This document shows, in pieces, positions 35,348 to 44,271 of a DNA stretch of 64,000 nucleotides. Numbering within the stretch: the stretch's first letter is position 1; every line of letters begins with the position of its first letter. The position numbers and the translations under genes were made by a program. Source of the stretch: Lactococcus lactis (lineage in GTDB: Bacteria; Bacillota; Bacilli; Lactobacillales; Streptococcaceae); the NCBI RefSeq assembly GCF_029023865.1, contig NZ_CP118969.1, forward strand, positions 1,364,001-1,428,000, written 5' to 3'. The notes beneath the pieces are model-generated. The model had not been told where the DNA came from, did not search any database, and worked only from the letters and a program-made list of their open reading frames with translations.

Positions 35348-35388
35348 AAGAAGAATTCTATCCGGCAGAATTCTTCTTTCTTTTTTTT
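35348..35388 (+). terminator. Strong intrinsic terminator after the M24 gene
   Basis: AAGAAGAATTCT (35348-35359) and AGAATTCTTCTT (35367-35378) form a perfect 12-bp stem followed by a T-rich tail at 35379-35388. Confidence 0.85.
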
Positions 35389-35428
35389 AATATGTTTGAA
35401 TATTTACGTAGACAAATAACTACTACTA

Positions 35429-36976
35429 CTAATGTGCAATCATTTCTTGAGCAATCTCAAAGCCCGTCAACTTTTTCGGATAATAAGTTGGCCAATTTTC
35501 TAATTCAGCCAAAACTTTTTCTTGGCTCTCTCCACCATGGAAAATATGAAAATGACTTGTCTTTACAGGACTAATATTATGATCACTAAATTGAACATAT
35601 TTAAATTCACCAGCTTTGGGATCACTTGATTCAAATAAATACCGAACCCCACGGTTTCCTTTACTATAGTTTAGAATTTTGAAACCTTTATATTGATATG
35701 TATAGCTCTCTTTTACTCCATTTTTAATGAAACTCATCGTTTTATCATCTATTAAAATTTGGTCAACATCCGTTTTATAACCCTTTGTGTAATAATCCTT
35801 ATAGTCAGCAGCTGACATTTCCTTATTAATTTTTGATTTAAGCTCAAACACTTGGTCTAATGCTCCTTTTTCCAAGAGAGGATAGACTGATTGCCAATTT
35901 CCACTATAATCACTTAAGGAACGGTTTTTCACATCAGCATCAGAAAAATAACCATTGGCAACCGTTTTTACTTCTTTACTTTTCTCTTCTGCTTGAATGT
36001 CTTTTCCTTCAGTTTCTGTTGTTTTCTTAAGTGCTATTAAATTTTGTTCCATAACTTTGATATAATTCCCGCCTTCTGAAAGTTCTTTCTTCGTCAAACT
36101 TTCTAATGGATTAAGCACCTCAACGTTTACTTTTGCTTCTTTGGCGAGTGTTTTGGCAAATTTATCATTAGCATTTTTTTCAAAATAAATATACTGAATA
36201 CTATTAGCTTCAACATATTTTTTTAATTCCCCCAATCTTTTAGCCGAAGGCTCTTTGTCAGGATTTAAACCTGCAATAGACACTTGATTAAGACCATAGT
36301 CCAATGCTAAATAGCGGAAAGCCGCATGTTGAGTCACAAAATTTTTCTGCTTAGCATCTTTTAGTTCTTCGCTGTATTTTTGATCAAGTTTACTTAATTT
36401 TTTAATATATTTTTCAGCATTTTCACTGAAAAGATTAGCTTGTTTAGGATAGAGTTTCTTTAATTGAGCTTCAATTGTCTTTACTTCTTTAATCGCCATC
36501 TTTGGTGAAAGCCAAGTATGTGGGTCATACTCATGATGGTGATCACTTTCATTTTCTGAGTGCTCATGCTCATCATCAGAACCTGGAAGTAAAACAATTT
36601 CTCTTGTTCCTTCGATAATCTTGGGCGATTTTTCTCCCAAAGTATTTTTCAACTTTCTTACCCAAGTTTCCATATTATCATTATGATAAACAAAAAGATC
36701 TGATTGATTAATTTTCAACATATCTTTTGCTGAAGGCTCATAATCATGAGGCTCTGTACCTGCTGGTACTAATAGTGATACTTCTCCAGCCTCACCCACA
36801 ACATTCTTTGTGAATTCATAAACGGGATAAAAAGTGGTAACAACTGATAGTTTTGAACTGACATTTTTTTCATTTTCTTTTGAATTTGTATTCTGACAAG
36901 CAGCTAAAAATATTAAAGCCACTAATCCTAAACATACACTAATAATCCGTTTTTTCTTATACTTGATTAAGTTCAC
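35429..36976 (-). CDS. adcA: Zinc-binding lipoprotein AdcA with ZinT domain
   Basis: The 515-aa product is a zinc ABC transporter solute-binding protein. It has a lipoprotein signal with lipobox LAAC, an AdcA domain (FYPVYEFTKNVVGEAGEVSL, EPHDYEPSAKD), a His/Asp/Glu-rich loop (DDEHEHSENESDHHHEYDPH) and a C-terminal ZinT domain from about residue 330 (SDADVKNRSLSDYSGNWQSV, then FHIFHGG). It catches Zn2+ outside the cell for an AdcBC-type importer, whose genes are not here. A GTG start at 36976 has AGGAGG nine bases upstream and is preferred over the ATG at 37003. Three zinc-repressor boxes lie upstream, so it should be induced by zinc shortage. Confidence 0.92.
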   Translation of the reverse strand: MNLIKYKKKRIISVCLGLVALIFLAACQNTNSKENEKNVSSKLSVVTTFYPVYEFTKNVVGEAGEVSLLVPAGTEPHDYEPSAKDMLKINQSDLFVYHNDNMETWVRKLKNTLGEKSPKIIEGTREIVLLPGSDDEHEHSENESDHHHEYDPHTWLSPKMAIKEVKTIEAQLKKLYPKQANLFSENAEKYIKKLSKLDQKYSEELKDAKQKNFVTQHAAFRYLALDYGLNQVSIAGLNPDKEPSAKRLGELKKYVEANSIQYIYFEKNANDKFAKTLAKEAKVNVEVLNPLESLTKKELSEGGNYIKVMEQNLIALKKTTETEGKDIQAEEKSKEVKTVANGYFSDADVKNRSLSDYSGNWQSVYPLLEKGALDQVFELKSKINKEMSAADYKDYYTKGYKTDVDQILIDDKTMSFIKNGVKESYTYQYKGFKILNYSKGNRGVRYLFESSDPKAGEFKYVQFSDHNISPVKTSHFHIFHGGESQEKVLAELENWPTYYPKKLTGFEIAQEMIAH

Positions 36977-37051
36977 TCTTAAAATCCTCCTAAAAATAAT
37001 CATCTTTACTCATTTACTCCAGAGATAAATACCAAACCAGTTAGTAGTTGA

Positions 37052-37063
37052 TTAACCGGTTAA
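37052..37063. promoter_or_regulatory. Zinc-repressor box (ZitR/AdcR type), third copy
   Basis: TTAACCGGTTAA is a perfect palindrome that fits the TTAACYRGTTAA operator of the AdcR/ZitR family. It lies about 75 bp before the adcA start, downstream of the promoter at 37142-37170. Confidence 0.85.
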
Positions 37064-37130
37064 CTTTATAGTCAAAAAAATATTTAATTTCTATTAAATT
37101 TCACTTTTCAAAAGACACCTCCTTATATAG

Positions 37131-37178
37131 TTAACCAGTTAAGTATATCTAAAGTTTTGTAATTTGTCAACCGGTTAA
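37131..37178 (-). promoter_or_regulatory. Zinc-regulated promoter with two operator boxes
   Basis: On the minus strand TTGACA (37170-37165), 17 bp, TATACT (37147-37142). One box (TCAACCGGTTAA, 37167-37178) overlaps the -35 and another (TTAACCAGTTAA, 37131-37142) abuts the -10. This is the double-operator layout known for zit promoters of lactococci. A strong AAGGAGGT at 37117-37124 follows but opens only a 5-codon frame (TTG at 37111, stop at 37094). Confidence 0.85.
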
Positions 37179-37243
37179 GTAATTTCTGTTTACTAAAAAA
37201 AGACTTAATTACAAAGACTTTTTAGATTATTCATTTAATTTCC

Positions 37244-37639
37244 TCATTGACCTGAAAGCACCTTTTTCAAATTTTCATTGATTACAGAGGTGTCTTCAGG
37301 ATGTTGATTGACTAATTCATTAGATTTAAAGATTGCGGCAGATTCAGGTGATTGAACTGCCTGTTTGATATGAGGACCACTTATCGAATTAACGTAATCT
37401 AATTCATCTTGCCACGCTTTTTTTAATTGAATATAGTATATATTTTCTGAGCTTTGTTGCCTACTACTGCTACTAAGTTTTGTTGAACTAACTTGTTTTG
37501 TTTGACTTTCTTTTGAAGACTCTCTTATCAATTTTGTCGAACTTTGACTACTATCTTTTGATGAACTATTGGTCTTACTGCAAGCCGTAACTGTAAAAAG
37601 TATGAGTAGTGAAAGTATACCAATAAAAAATTTTTTCAT
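37244..37639 (-). CDS. Ser-rich lipoprotein of unknown function
   Basis: A 131-aa secreted lipoprotein. It has signal peptide MKKFFIGILSLLILFTVTAC with the lipobox Cys at position 20, a Ser/Lys/Thr linker to about residue 65, then a short helical domain (YIQLKKAWQDELDYVNSISG, EDTSVINENLKKVLSGQ). GGAGAAGG precedes the ATG. It lies 26 bp after the metallophosphoesterase gene and was probably transcribed with it. No family recognised. Confidence 0.75.
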   Translation of the reverse strand: MKKFFIGILSLLILFTVTACSKTNSSSKDSSQSSTKLIRESSKESQTKQVSSTKLSSSSRQQSSENIYYIQLKKAWQDELDYVNSISGPHIKQAVQSPESAAIFKSNELVNQHPEDTSVINENLKKVLSGQ

Positions 37640-37664
37640 TCATCCTTCTCCTATAAATATTTTA

Positions 37665-39413
37665 TTAATTTTTATCTTCCTTAAGTCCTAAAGGTTTCTC
37701 CATATTCGTATCAGGTAACAATTTTGCAAGCTCAAATCCTGTATTAATTTTTGAATAAATGGAACAGACTACAAAGATATTTTTGTTAGAAAATTTGACC
37801 ATTTTTGATTGACCTGATAAGGCTGGAATGTGATGGTGGCCATGAATTGCTCCAATAATATTAAAATCTTCGAATAAACTTAATATCCCCCTATGAGCAC
37901 ATTTATAAGATTTGTTATAGGAGCTGCTCTTTGGTGAAAGCATACTTAATTCATTAAATAATGGCGCGTGAGAAACAACTACTGTTGGAATTTGTTTATC
38001 TTGAGCAAGAAGTCTTTTCAGTTCAATAGCAATAAAATTTTGCAGTTCTTTCTTTCGCTTTACAAGAGCCACTGGTATGGTTAAGCCAATATAACGCACT
38101 CCCTCATAAATCACCGATTCATTATTTAATATCTTCATTTTGGGATAATTTTGCGCTAACTCCTCTTTTATGAGTTCGTAAAAGGAATTATCCCCTATTG
38201 GTAATTTTGGCCATGCCTGATCTGGGTTTAAAACTAAATCCTTAAACCATTCTTTTTCTCTAAAATCATCCCATTGACTTTTAGAAAAAACTTTTTGGTC
38301 TGAAAGAATTTCTGATAACTCATGATTTCCAATAACATAAATACCTTGTATTTTTGAATCTGAAACTACAGAATCAGAGATATTTCCTACTAAAATATTG
38401 AAGTTAGGATTAGAGAAAGGAAGTTTTCCATCCTGACTATCAATATCTGAAATAACATTAATTTTATTATTATTTTCAGTAGAATGAACATTTTCAAAGT
38501 ACTGCTCAAGGTCTTTAGGATTTTGACTATGTGCAACATAATTTTTCCGTAAATTCCTCAATTGATTACCCACATTTGATTTCAGTAGTGGTTTGGTCAC
38601 CACTTCTTTAATAGGTTCAGCAATTTGAATGTTTTCAATTTCTACTTTAAGTGGGGCAGGAAGATTTTCTAAACCAACTTTCAAATCTGACTGACATGAA
38701 AGTGCTAAATTCTTGCTTTGGTCAAGATAAACATTTTCTTTTGGTTGTTCATGGGCAGAATCAAGCAAATGAACATTTTTACCATCCGTTGAAATCGGTA
38801 AATTCTGCGTCACTTCAACAACAAATTTCAAGTATTCGGCTAAATAAGGCGAAATTCCAGTTTTTCTATTTTCACTGTGTAAAAATTTTCCAGCCAGATT
38901 AGCAGAAAGAGGGCCCGTTTCATCATGTTGCATCATCCTTCCAAAGACTTGCATTTCAAACAAAGGGTCCATAAAAATTTGTTGATAAGCCTGCTTTACT
39001 TCATTGGAATCAAGTGCAACTCTTTGTCCTGTTAATTGAAAAATAGATAAAGCCAAATATTTTTTTAGATTATTTTCATGACTTTCAATATATTTTCTTG
39101 TTTCATTCGGATGCAAGATTGCTTCAATAGAGGCTTTCTGTATATAATTTCTTCCTGTATCATAAGGAATGGCAGAGTAGATTAAATCCCCCTTTCTCTC
39201 AATTGCTAATGATTTGTGATTTAAATTATAAACTAATTGAAAATACTGGCTCTGATAAATAACTTTATTGACTGAACGACGACGATTTTCTGGATAAAGT
39301 TCAAATCGACCTTCTAATAAATTTTGACTGATTTCAAGATTATTTTTTATAATTTCTATCGCAGTTTCTACGGTTTTTTTTCGCTCTTTAGAAATTTCAT
39401 TTTTAGCCTTCAA
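37665..39413 (-). CDS. Metallophosphoesterase-fold protein with N-terminal extension
   Basis: A 582-aa cytoplasmic protein. The C-terminal ~270 residues form a calcineurin-like phosphoesterase core with GNHE (IYVIGNHELSE), SHAP (VVVSHAPLFN) and GHHH (IHGHHHIPAL). The usual DxH and GDxxD motifs are changed to SDIDSQDG and VGNISDSV, so the metal site is atypical. The ~300-residue N-terminal part is not recognised. It contains KVIYQSQYFQLVYNLNHK and is charged. It starts at a TTG (39413) with a weak ribosome site. The role is unknown; family members cut phosphodiesters or phosphoproteins. Confidence 0.7.
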   Translation of the reverse strand: MKAKNEISKERKKTVETAIEIIKNNLEISQNLLEGRFELYPENRRRSVNKVIYQSQYFQLVYNLNHKSLAIERKGDLIYSAIPYDTGRNYIQKASIEAILHPNETRKYIESHENNLKKYLALSIFQLTGQRVALDSNEVKQAYQQIFMDPLFEMQVFGRMMQHDETGPLSANLAGKFLHSENRKTGISPYLAEYLKFVVEVTQNLPISTDGKNVHLLDSAHEQPKENVYLDQSKNLALSCQSDLKVGLENLPAPLKVEIENIQIAEPIKEVVTKPLLKSNVGNQLRNLRKNYVAHSQNPKDLEQYFENVHSTENNNKINVISDIDSQDGKLPFSNPNFNILVGNISDSVVSDSKIQGIYVIGNHELSEILSDQKVFSKSQWDDFREKEWFKDLVLNPDQAWPKLPIGDNSFYELIKEELAQNYPKMKILNNESVIYEGVRYIGLTIPVALVKRKKELQNFIAIELKRLLAQDKQIPTVVVSHAPLFNELSMLSPKSSSYNKSYKCAHRGILSLFEDFNIIGAIHGHHHIPALSGQSKMVKFSNKNIFVVCSIYSKINTGFELAKLLPDTNMEKPLGLKEDKN

Positions 39414-39576
39414 GTCATCTAAACCCTTCTATTTTTTAACTAACCTTAATAAATTTAACTCTTTAACATCAGTAAAATTTTATTAGATTTAATTAAAGAT
39501 TATGTCCTGTTTTTATCTAAATCCATTATATCAGATAAACTATTTAAATATGCTTGTAAAATCAATCGTATAAACT

Positions 39577-39610
39577 AAAAAATAGCTAGTATATCATACT
39601 AGCTATTTTT
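39577..39610. terminator. Bidirectional terminator ending the xylan operon
   Basis: AAAAATAGCTAGTAT and ATACTAGCTATTTTT form a perfect 15-bp stem with a 3-base loop, with A and T runs on both sides. It lies 7 bp after the GH67 stop. Confidence 0.88.
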
Positions 39611-39616
39611 CTAAAA

Positions 39617-41611
39617 TCATCGATAAATCTCCCGACCTTTTTCATCTGGGATACCCGACATTCGATAAAAATAAGTATTAACTTGATCTCGCCAATTTCT
39701 GGCATTTTCTAATTGTAGCTTCAAGCGTTCGAGCACATTCTTAAATGTTAGCTCATCAATTTCTCCAATCAATGTCTGCCAACTTTTAAGATAAGACTCT
39801 ACTCGCTCAAAGCCTTCAAAATGCTGGTCATAAATGGTCTGAATCAATGTTTTTCCACTTTTTAAAAGTTGCCCATATTCGACATAATGGAAAAAAAGTA
39901 GAATTTCATCTGGAGTTTTACTTTTATCCTCAAAAATTTTGGCTACTTCTGAGTCATAAAGACTAGCATAGCCAGTTCCTGTCGCACTTGTTCGATCTAT
40001 TCCAAGACCATTGCGGTCAGCAAAATGATAGGCTCCCCAACGATCATATTCATAACCATTGATGGAAGGGCCATAGTGATAATGAGGAACCATCATTGAA
40101 CCCACACCAAGTGGTGCATTGTAGAGTTCATATGTTTGATTAGAATCAATCATGAGCTCAAAAATCTCTTTTCCTACCTCTTCTTTTACCTCTGGAAAAG
40201 TCAACGCAATCCATTCTTGCAAAATCTTAGCTGCTGTTAAATCATTGGCCCAACCCATTCGACCAAAACCATAAAAATTTGCTTGGGCTAGCTTGTTTCC
40301 GCACCAATTTTCATCCATTCCCACGTTACCAATGGCAACAAAACCTGAGTTTGTCGCTATAGGAGAGTTTACTCTGATTGTGTCCTTTGGCTGACCATAG
40401 TTATCAAAATGAATCATTTCCAACCATTGAGGAAGAACATAGTTCAAGTCAATTTGATGTCCTAAATACTCGGCCGTGATTTGAAATTCCATTAATTGAT
40501 TAGTCTTTTTAAGTGCCCCAAACAAGGGCATCAAAGGTTCTCTCACTCCAAAATCAATAGGGCCAAATTTAATTTGTAAAATCACATTGTTTGCAAAATC
40601 ACCATCAAGGGGCATAAAGTTTTCATAAGCTGCCTTAGCTCGATCATTCTTACGATTCCGCCAGTCCGTTTGCGAATTATATACAAAAGTTCGCCAAATA
40701 ACAAGTCCTCCATATTTTTCAAAAAGCTTAGCAAGCATATTGGCTCCGTCCGCATGATTTCGACCATATTGATAAGGACCAGGTTCACCCTCAGAGTCTG
40801 CTTTAACAACAAAACCACCAAAATCAGGAATGACATTATAGATATGGTCAATAGTTTGTTGCCACCATGAAGACACTTTTTCATCCAAGGGATCTGACGT
40901 TTCTACTCCACCAATTAATTTTGGTGCTGCCCAATTAATGGCTAAGAAGGTCTTGAGACCAAAAGTCGCAAAAAGACTAGCAATCTCACCTACTTTTTCA
41001 ATGTAAGGCGAGATAATCAGGTTTGTTCCCAAAGCTCTAACATTCACATTATTTAGTGAAATTGCGTTAATTCCAATGGAAGCAAGAAAGCGAGCGTACA
41101 TTTCTAAGCGCGTGAAATCATTACGAAAAATATCTGTTCCAATGTCTTTGACAGCAAAGGATCCTGTGTCTGTGTTATCATTTGAACCGAAGCGACCAAA
41201 GAAAATAGACTCACCAGCATAACCACGCTCAATAGTACCATCCACTTGGTCCCAGTGATTTATCATCCGCAAAGCTTGATTAGGTGCTGATTTTTCAGAT
41301 AATTTGGCCCCTGTTAGTTTTATACGCAAATAAGCATAAAATCCATAAAGCAAACCAACTGACGAAGCACCAATAATCTCATTTTCTCTGATTTCATAAG
41401 CTTCTAAATTATCATCCAGATCACTTTTTACTGACAAGACCACTGTTGCTTCTGACTTTTCTCCTGTCAGTTGACAACCTAACCATTCACTGATTTCTGA
41501 GCGCAAACGAAGCGTGATTTTATCTTCAACTGTCACATCAACATAAAAAATCTCCTCGGCCAGTCGTTCTTTCAAGACTGAAGACTTCAGCCACATTTCA
41601 TCAATCGTCAT
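39617..41611 (-). CDS. aguA: Alpha-glucuronidase, GH67
   Basis: A 664-aa intracellular enzyme (no signal peptide) that removes 4-O-methylglucuronic or glucuronic acid from the end of xylo-oligosaccharides. It has the GH67 tracts ALRMINHWDQVDGTIERGYA, SIGINAISLNNVNVRALGTN, VVKADSEGEPGPYQYGRNHA then DGANMLA, and DENWCGNKLAQANFYGFGRM. Length fits the family. It is the last gene of a seven-gene minus-strand operon and has GGGAG before the ATG. It is followed directly by a strong terminator. With GH8 and the esterases it degrades imported decorated xylo-oligosaccharides. Confidence 0.93.
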   Translation of the reverse strand: MTIDEMWLKSSVLKERLAEEIFYVDVTVEDKITLRLRSEISEWLGCQLTGEKSEATVVLSVKSDLDDNLEAYEIRENEIIGASSVGLLYGFYAYLRIKLTGAKLSEKSAPNQALRMINHWDQVDGTIERGYAGESIFFGRFGSNDNTDTGSFAVKDIGTDIFRNDFTRLEMYARFLASIGINAISLNNVNVRALGTNLIISPYIEKVGEIASLFATFGLKTFLAINWAAPKLIGGVETSDPLDEKVSSWWQQTIDHIYNVIPDFGGFVVKADSEGEPGPYQYGRNHADGANMLAKLFEKYGGLVIWRTFVYNSQTDWRNRKNDRAKAAYENFMPLDGDFANNVILQIKFGPIDFGVREPLMPLFGALKKTNQLMEFQITAEYLGHQIDLNYVLPQWLEMIHFDNYGQPKDTIRVNSPIATNSGFVAIGNVGMDENWCGNKLAQANFYGFGRMGWANDLTAAKILQEWIALTFPEVKEEVGKEIFELMIDSNQTYELYNAPLGVGSMMVPHYHYGPSINGYEYDRWGAYHFADRNGLGIDRTSATGTGYASLYDSEVAKIFEDKSKTPDEILLFFHYVEYGQLLKSGKTLIQTIYDQHFEGFERVESYLKSWQTLIGEIDELTFKNVLERLKLQLENARNWRDQVNTYFYRMSGIPDEKGREIYR

Positions 41612-41639
41612 TTTCTCCCTTTCTTATTTAAACTTATGG

Positions 41640-42266
41640 TCAACTACCATTAAAACCGACTTTTGCTCGCTTATCCCTTGAGTAATAGATATAAGCTTCA
41701 TCATTAAGTTGAGCCCCTAAAAGTTCAGGAATCGATTTAAAAGTAAACTCTTCTTCTTGTAGATAATCTAAAATAGAGGACAAAGCAAAAACATCAGCTT
41801 CTTGAAAATCATGCATCAAGACAATATCGCCATCTTTAGCATTATGGATAGCTTCAAAACATTTAGCCGGATCACCATGATTCCAACTCATTGTATCCAA
41901 AGACCAACAGATTAACGGACGATTAATGAGAGATAAAGTATGAGCATCACAATCCCCAAATGGTGGACGAACAAAATCAAAAGTCATACCTGTCAGTCGG
42001 TAAAAGAGGTCATCTGTCCTTTTTATCTCAGACAAAACTTCTTCTTCCGATAAATCAGTCAAATGAGGATGACTATATGTGTGATTTCCAAAAGTAAAAA
42101 GATCATTTTCTACCGCTGCTTTCATAATTTCAGGATAATCTACCATATGCTCACCCCAGATCATGAAAGTTGCTGGAATCTGTCGCTTTATGAGTTCGTC
42201 ATGCACCCAGAGCGTCCTTGCTCCCCAAGGTCCATCATCAAAAGTTAAGGCAATTTCTTTTGTCAC
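41640..42266 (-). CDS. CE4 polysaccharide deacetylase, probable acetyl-xylan esterase
   Basis: A 208-aa NodB-homology protein. Motif 1 is TFDDGP, motif 2 is HTYSHPHL, motif 3 is RPPFGD, and a late motif is VLMHDFQ. There is no signal peptide or membrane segment, so it works in the cytoplasm. In this operon it is best read as removing acetyl groups from xylo-oligosaccharides rather than from peptidoglycan. It starts at GTG 42266 with AAGGAG five to six bases upstream. It is placed between GH8 and GH67. Confidence 0.85.
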   Translation of the reverse strand: MTKEIALTFDDGPWGARTLWVHDELIKRQIPATFMIWGEHMVDYPEIMKAAVENDLFTFGNHTYSHPHLTDLSEEEVLSEIKRTDDLFYRLTGMTFDFVRPPFGDCDAHTLSLINRPLICWSLDTMSWNHGDPAKCFEAIHNAKDGDIVLMHDFQEADVFALSSILDYLQEEEFTFKSIPELLGAQLNDEAYIYYSRDKRAKVGFNGS

Positions 42267-42278
42267 TCTTTTCTCCTT

Positions 42279-43412
42279 TCATGACCATTCTTTTTGATAA
42301 TATCCAGATAAAGCAAGAAGAGCAAAAAAGTAAAGCAGATTATCATAATAACGATACTTCCCTCTTCTAACTTTCAAATTCCAGAAGTATTTGAGATATT
42401 TCAAAGCTAAAGCGGAATCAAAATCATTGGTGACAAGTGAGGCTTGAGCTAAAGTTGACCAAAGACCAATCGGATGATGAACTTTTAGCGGTGGAAAGCC
42501 TTCCGCGGTCTGTTCTTCTTTCCTTAAAGGCTGACCATCAATTTTAAAAACATGAATTTCTTCATCATTTTCAAGATAAGGCTCAAAGAATTTTTGGATA
42601 TTTACGGCAATCTGACTTTGTCCAATCTCTTCGTGCTCCCAAAGCCAATCCAAGCCAATATTGGCAACCGTCCGATAAGCATCACTATAGAAGGTCCAAT
42701 GCCCATCAATATCATAAGGTTGTCCTTCATAATCCGCATATTCTGGTGTCAATCCAGTCTTAGTATTTGCTGATTTGAGCCAAAACTTACGAGCTTCCTC
42801 TTCAGCTCTTAGAAAGAAGGCCGAATCTTCTGGATTGCCATATTTGGCATAAAGTTGATAGAAATGTGGTAAATGATAAGAAGGGTCAGTCATATGAAGA
42901 TGAGCCACAAACTTAATATAAGTATTTTCTGGTTCAAACATAGGATAGCCATCTTGATTTTCCCCTTTATGAACCATCGCATGAAGTAAAGCTCTCGCTT
43001 CATCCCCATATTCTTTGATTTTCCATCTCTTTTCAGCCAGTAATAATGCTGCCGCAAAATATTCTTCCCCATCTGGAGCCGGACCGTCACTATTAGCTTG
43101 ACCATTAGGTGAACAAGACCAGATAAAATATCCCTCGTTTTCATGACCTTTAGGTACTGTCATATAGGTTTTCACCCACTTCCATAACTGAGAAAATATT
43201 TTTGGTTTGTCCAACTGCAAAGCAATCATCATCCCATAAGACATCCCTTCGGTTCTGACATCATCATTGCCCGTATCAACAATATATGTCATATCCCCTT
43301 CTTCAAAATAAATACGTTCAGGAGAATCTTGTCCAAAGAGCGTTTCAAAGACATGCTCTAGTTTCTTGTCAATTTCTTCTTTTGGTGCAACTTTTAGTAA
43401 TAAGTTTTCCAT
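42279..43412 (-). CDS. GH8 reducing-end xylose-releasing exo-oligoxylanase
   Basis: A 377-aa cytoplasmic GH8 enzyme. Its N-terminal motif DTGNDDVRTEGMSYGMMIAL holds the catalytic acid Glu and matches the Rex (reducing-end exo-oligoxylanase) group. The following FIWSCSPNGQANSDGPAPDG and YDIDGHWTFYSDAYRTVANI fit the (alpha/alpha)6 barrel. It trims xylose from the reducing end of imported xylo-oligosaccharides. Start ATG 43412 is preferred (AAGGGG four bases upstream) over ATG 43442, which lies inside the permease gene. Start and permease stop nearly touch. Confidence 0.9.
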   Translation of the reverse strand: MENLLLKVAPKEEIDKKLEHVFETLFGQDSPERIYFEEGDMTYIVDTGNDDVRTEGMSYGMMIALQLDKPKIFSQLWKWVKTYMTVPKGHENEGYFIWSCSPNGQANSDGPAPDGEEYFAAALLLAEKRWKIKEYGDEARALLHAMVHKGENQDGYPMFEPENTYIKFVAHLHMTDPSYHLPHFYQLYAKYGNPEDSAFFLRAEEEARKFWLKSANTKTGLTPEYADYEGQPYDIDGHWTFYSDAYRTVANIGLDWLWEHEEIGQSQIAVNIQKFFEPYLENDEEIHVFKIDGQPLRKEEQTAEGFPPLKVHHPIGLWSTLAQASLVTNDFDSALALKYLKYFWNLKVRRGKYRYYDNLLYFFALLALSGYYQKEWS

Positions 43413-43413
43413 G

Positions 43414-44271
43414 TTACCCCTTAACACCTCCTGCATTTCCACCAGCTATAATAAAGCGTGAAAGAAGTAAGTAAGCGAGAATAGTAGGCGCAATTGCAAT
43501 CGAAACGCCGACATATACCGCTCCCCATTCTACGACATGACCGCCACCACCATTTGCGGTTAATACCTGTATTTGCATAGGTAAAGTATATAGTTTTTGA
43601 TTAGTAATCAAAATTAATGGCATCATAAAGTTATTCCAAGAGAAAATAAAGCCAAAAATACCCATTGTTGCTAAACCCGGTTTCATCATTGGAAGCATAA
43701 TTCTATGGAAAATTTTCAACTCGCTGGCACCATCTAATCTGGCTGAATCAGCATAGTCTTTGTTATAAACAGTACTCATATATTCACAAAGGAAAAAGAT
43801 GGATGCTGGCGCACATATTGCAGGTAAAATTAATGGAATATAATTATCAAGTAAATTTAACTGAATCATGAATTTATAAAAACCAATCATTGAAACTTGC
43901 CCCGGTATCATAATCAAAGCAATTATAAAACCATAGATTATTTTCTTTCCTTTAAAATCATAAGCCGTTAGTGCATAAGCTGATAAAGCTGAAAAATAAA
44001 TAGAAATAGCTGTGGACGTAATGGAAATAAAAGCTGAATTTCCCATTCCTTGCCACATATTCATCCCATAACCTTTTAATATTTGTAAATTATGAGCCAA
44101 AGAACTTCCAGGTAAAAGCGATACACCTGAGGTAATTTGAACTAGAGAGCGCGTGGAATTCACTAACATATAAATAAATGGAATTAAACTTAATAAAGTC
44201 AGTATTCCAAAAAAGATGTAAATCAATGTTCGACGTACTCTTAATTGCTTACTCATACTTTTAGGTTCCAT
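43414..44271 (-). CDS. Sugar ABC transporter permease (MalG-type)
   Basis: A 285-aa inner-membrane permease with six predicted helices and the EAA loop YADSARLDGASELKIFHRIM that docks the ATPase. Pairs with the MalF-type permease encoded just upstream (1-bp contact) to import oligosaccharides captured by the lipoprotein at 45283. No ATPase gene is in the operon, so a shared MsmX-type ATPase encoded elsewhere is expected. Confidence 0.92.
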   Translation of the reverse strand: MEPKSMSKQLRVRRTLIYIFFGILTLLSLIPFIYMLVNSTRSLVQITSGVSLLPGSSLAHNLQILKGYGMNMWQGMGNSAFISITSTAISIYFSALSAYALTAYDFKGKKIIYGFIIALIMIPGQVSMIGFYKFMIQLNLLDNYIPLILPAICAPASIFFLCEYMSTVYNKDYADSARLDGASELKIFHRIMLPMMKPGLATMGIFGFIFSWNNFMMPLILITNQKLYTLPMQIQVLTANGGGGHVVEWGAVYVGVSIAIAPTILAYLLLSRFIIAGGNAGGVKG

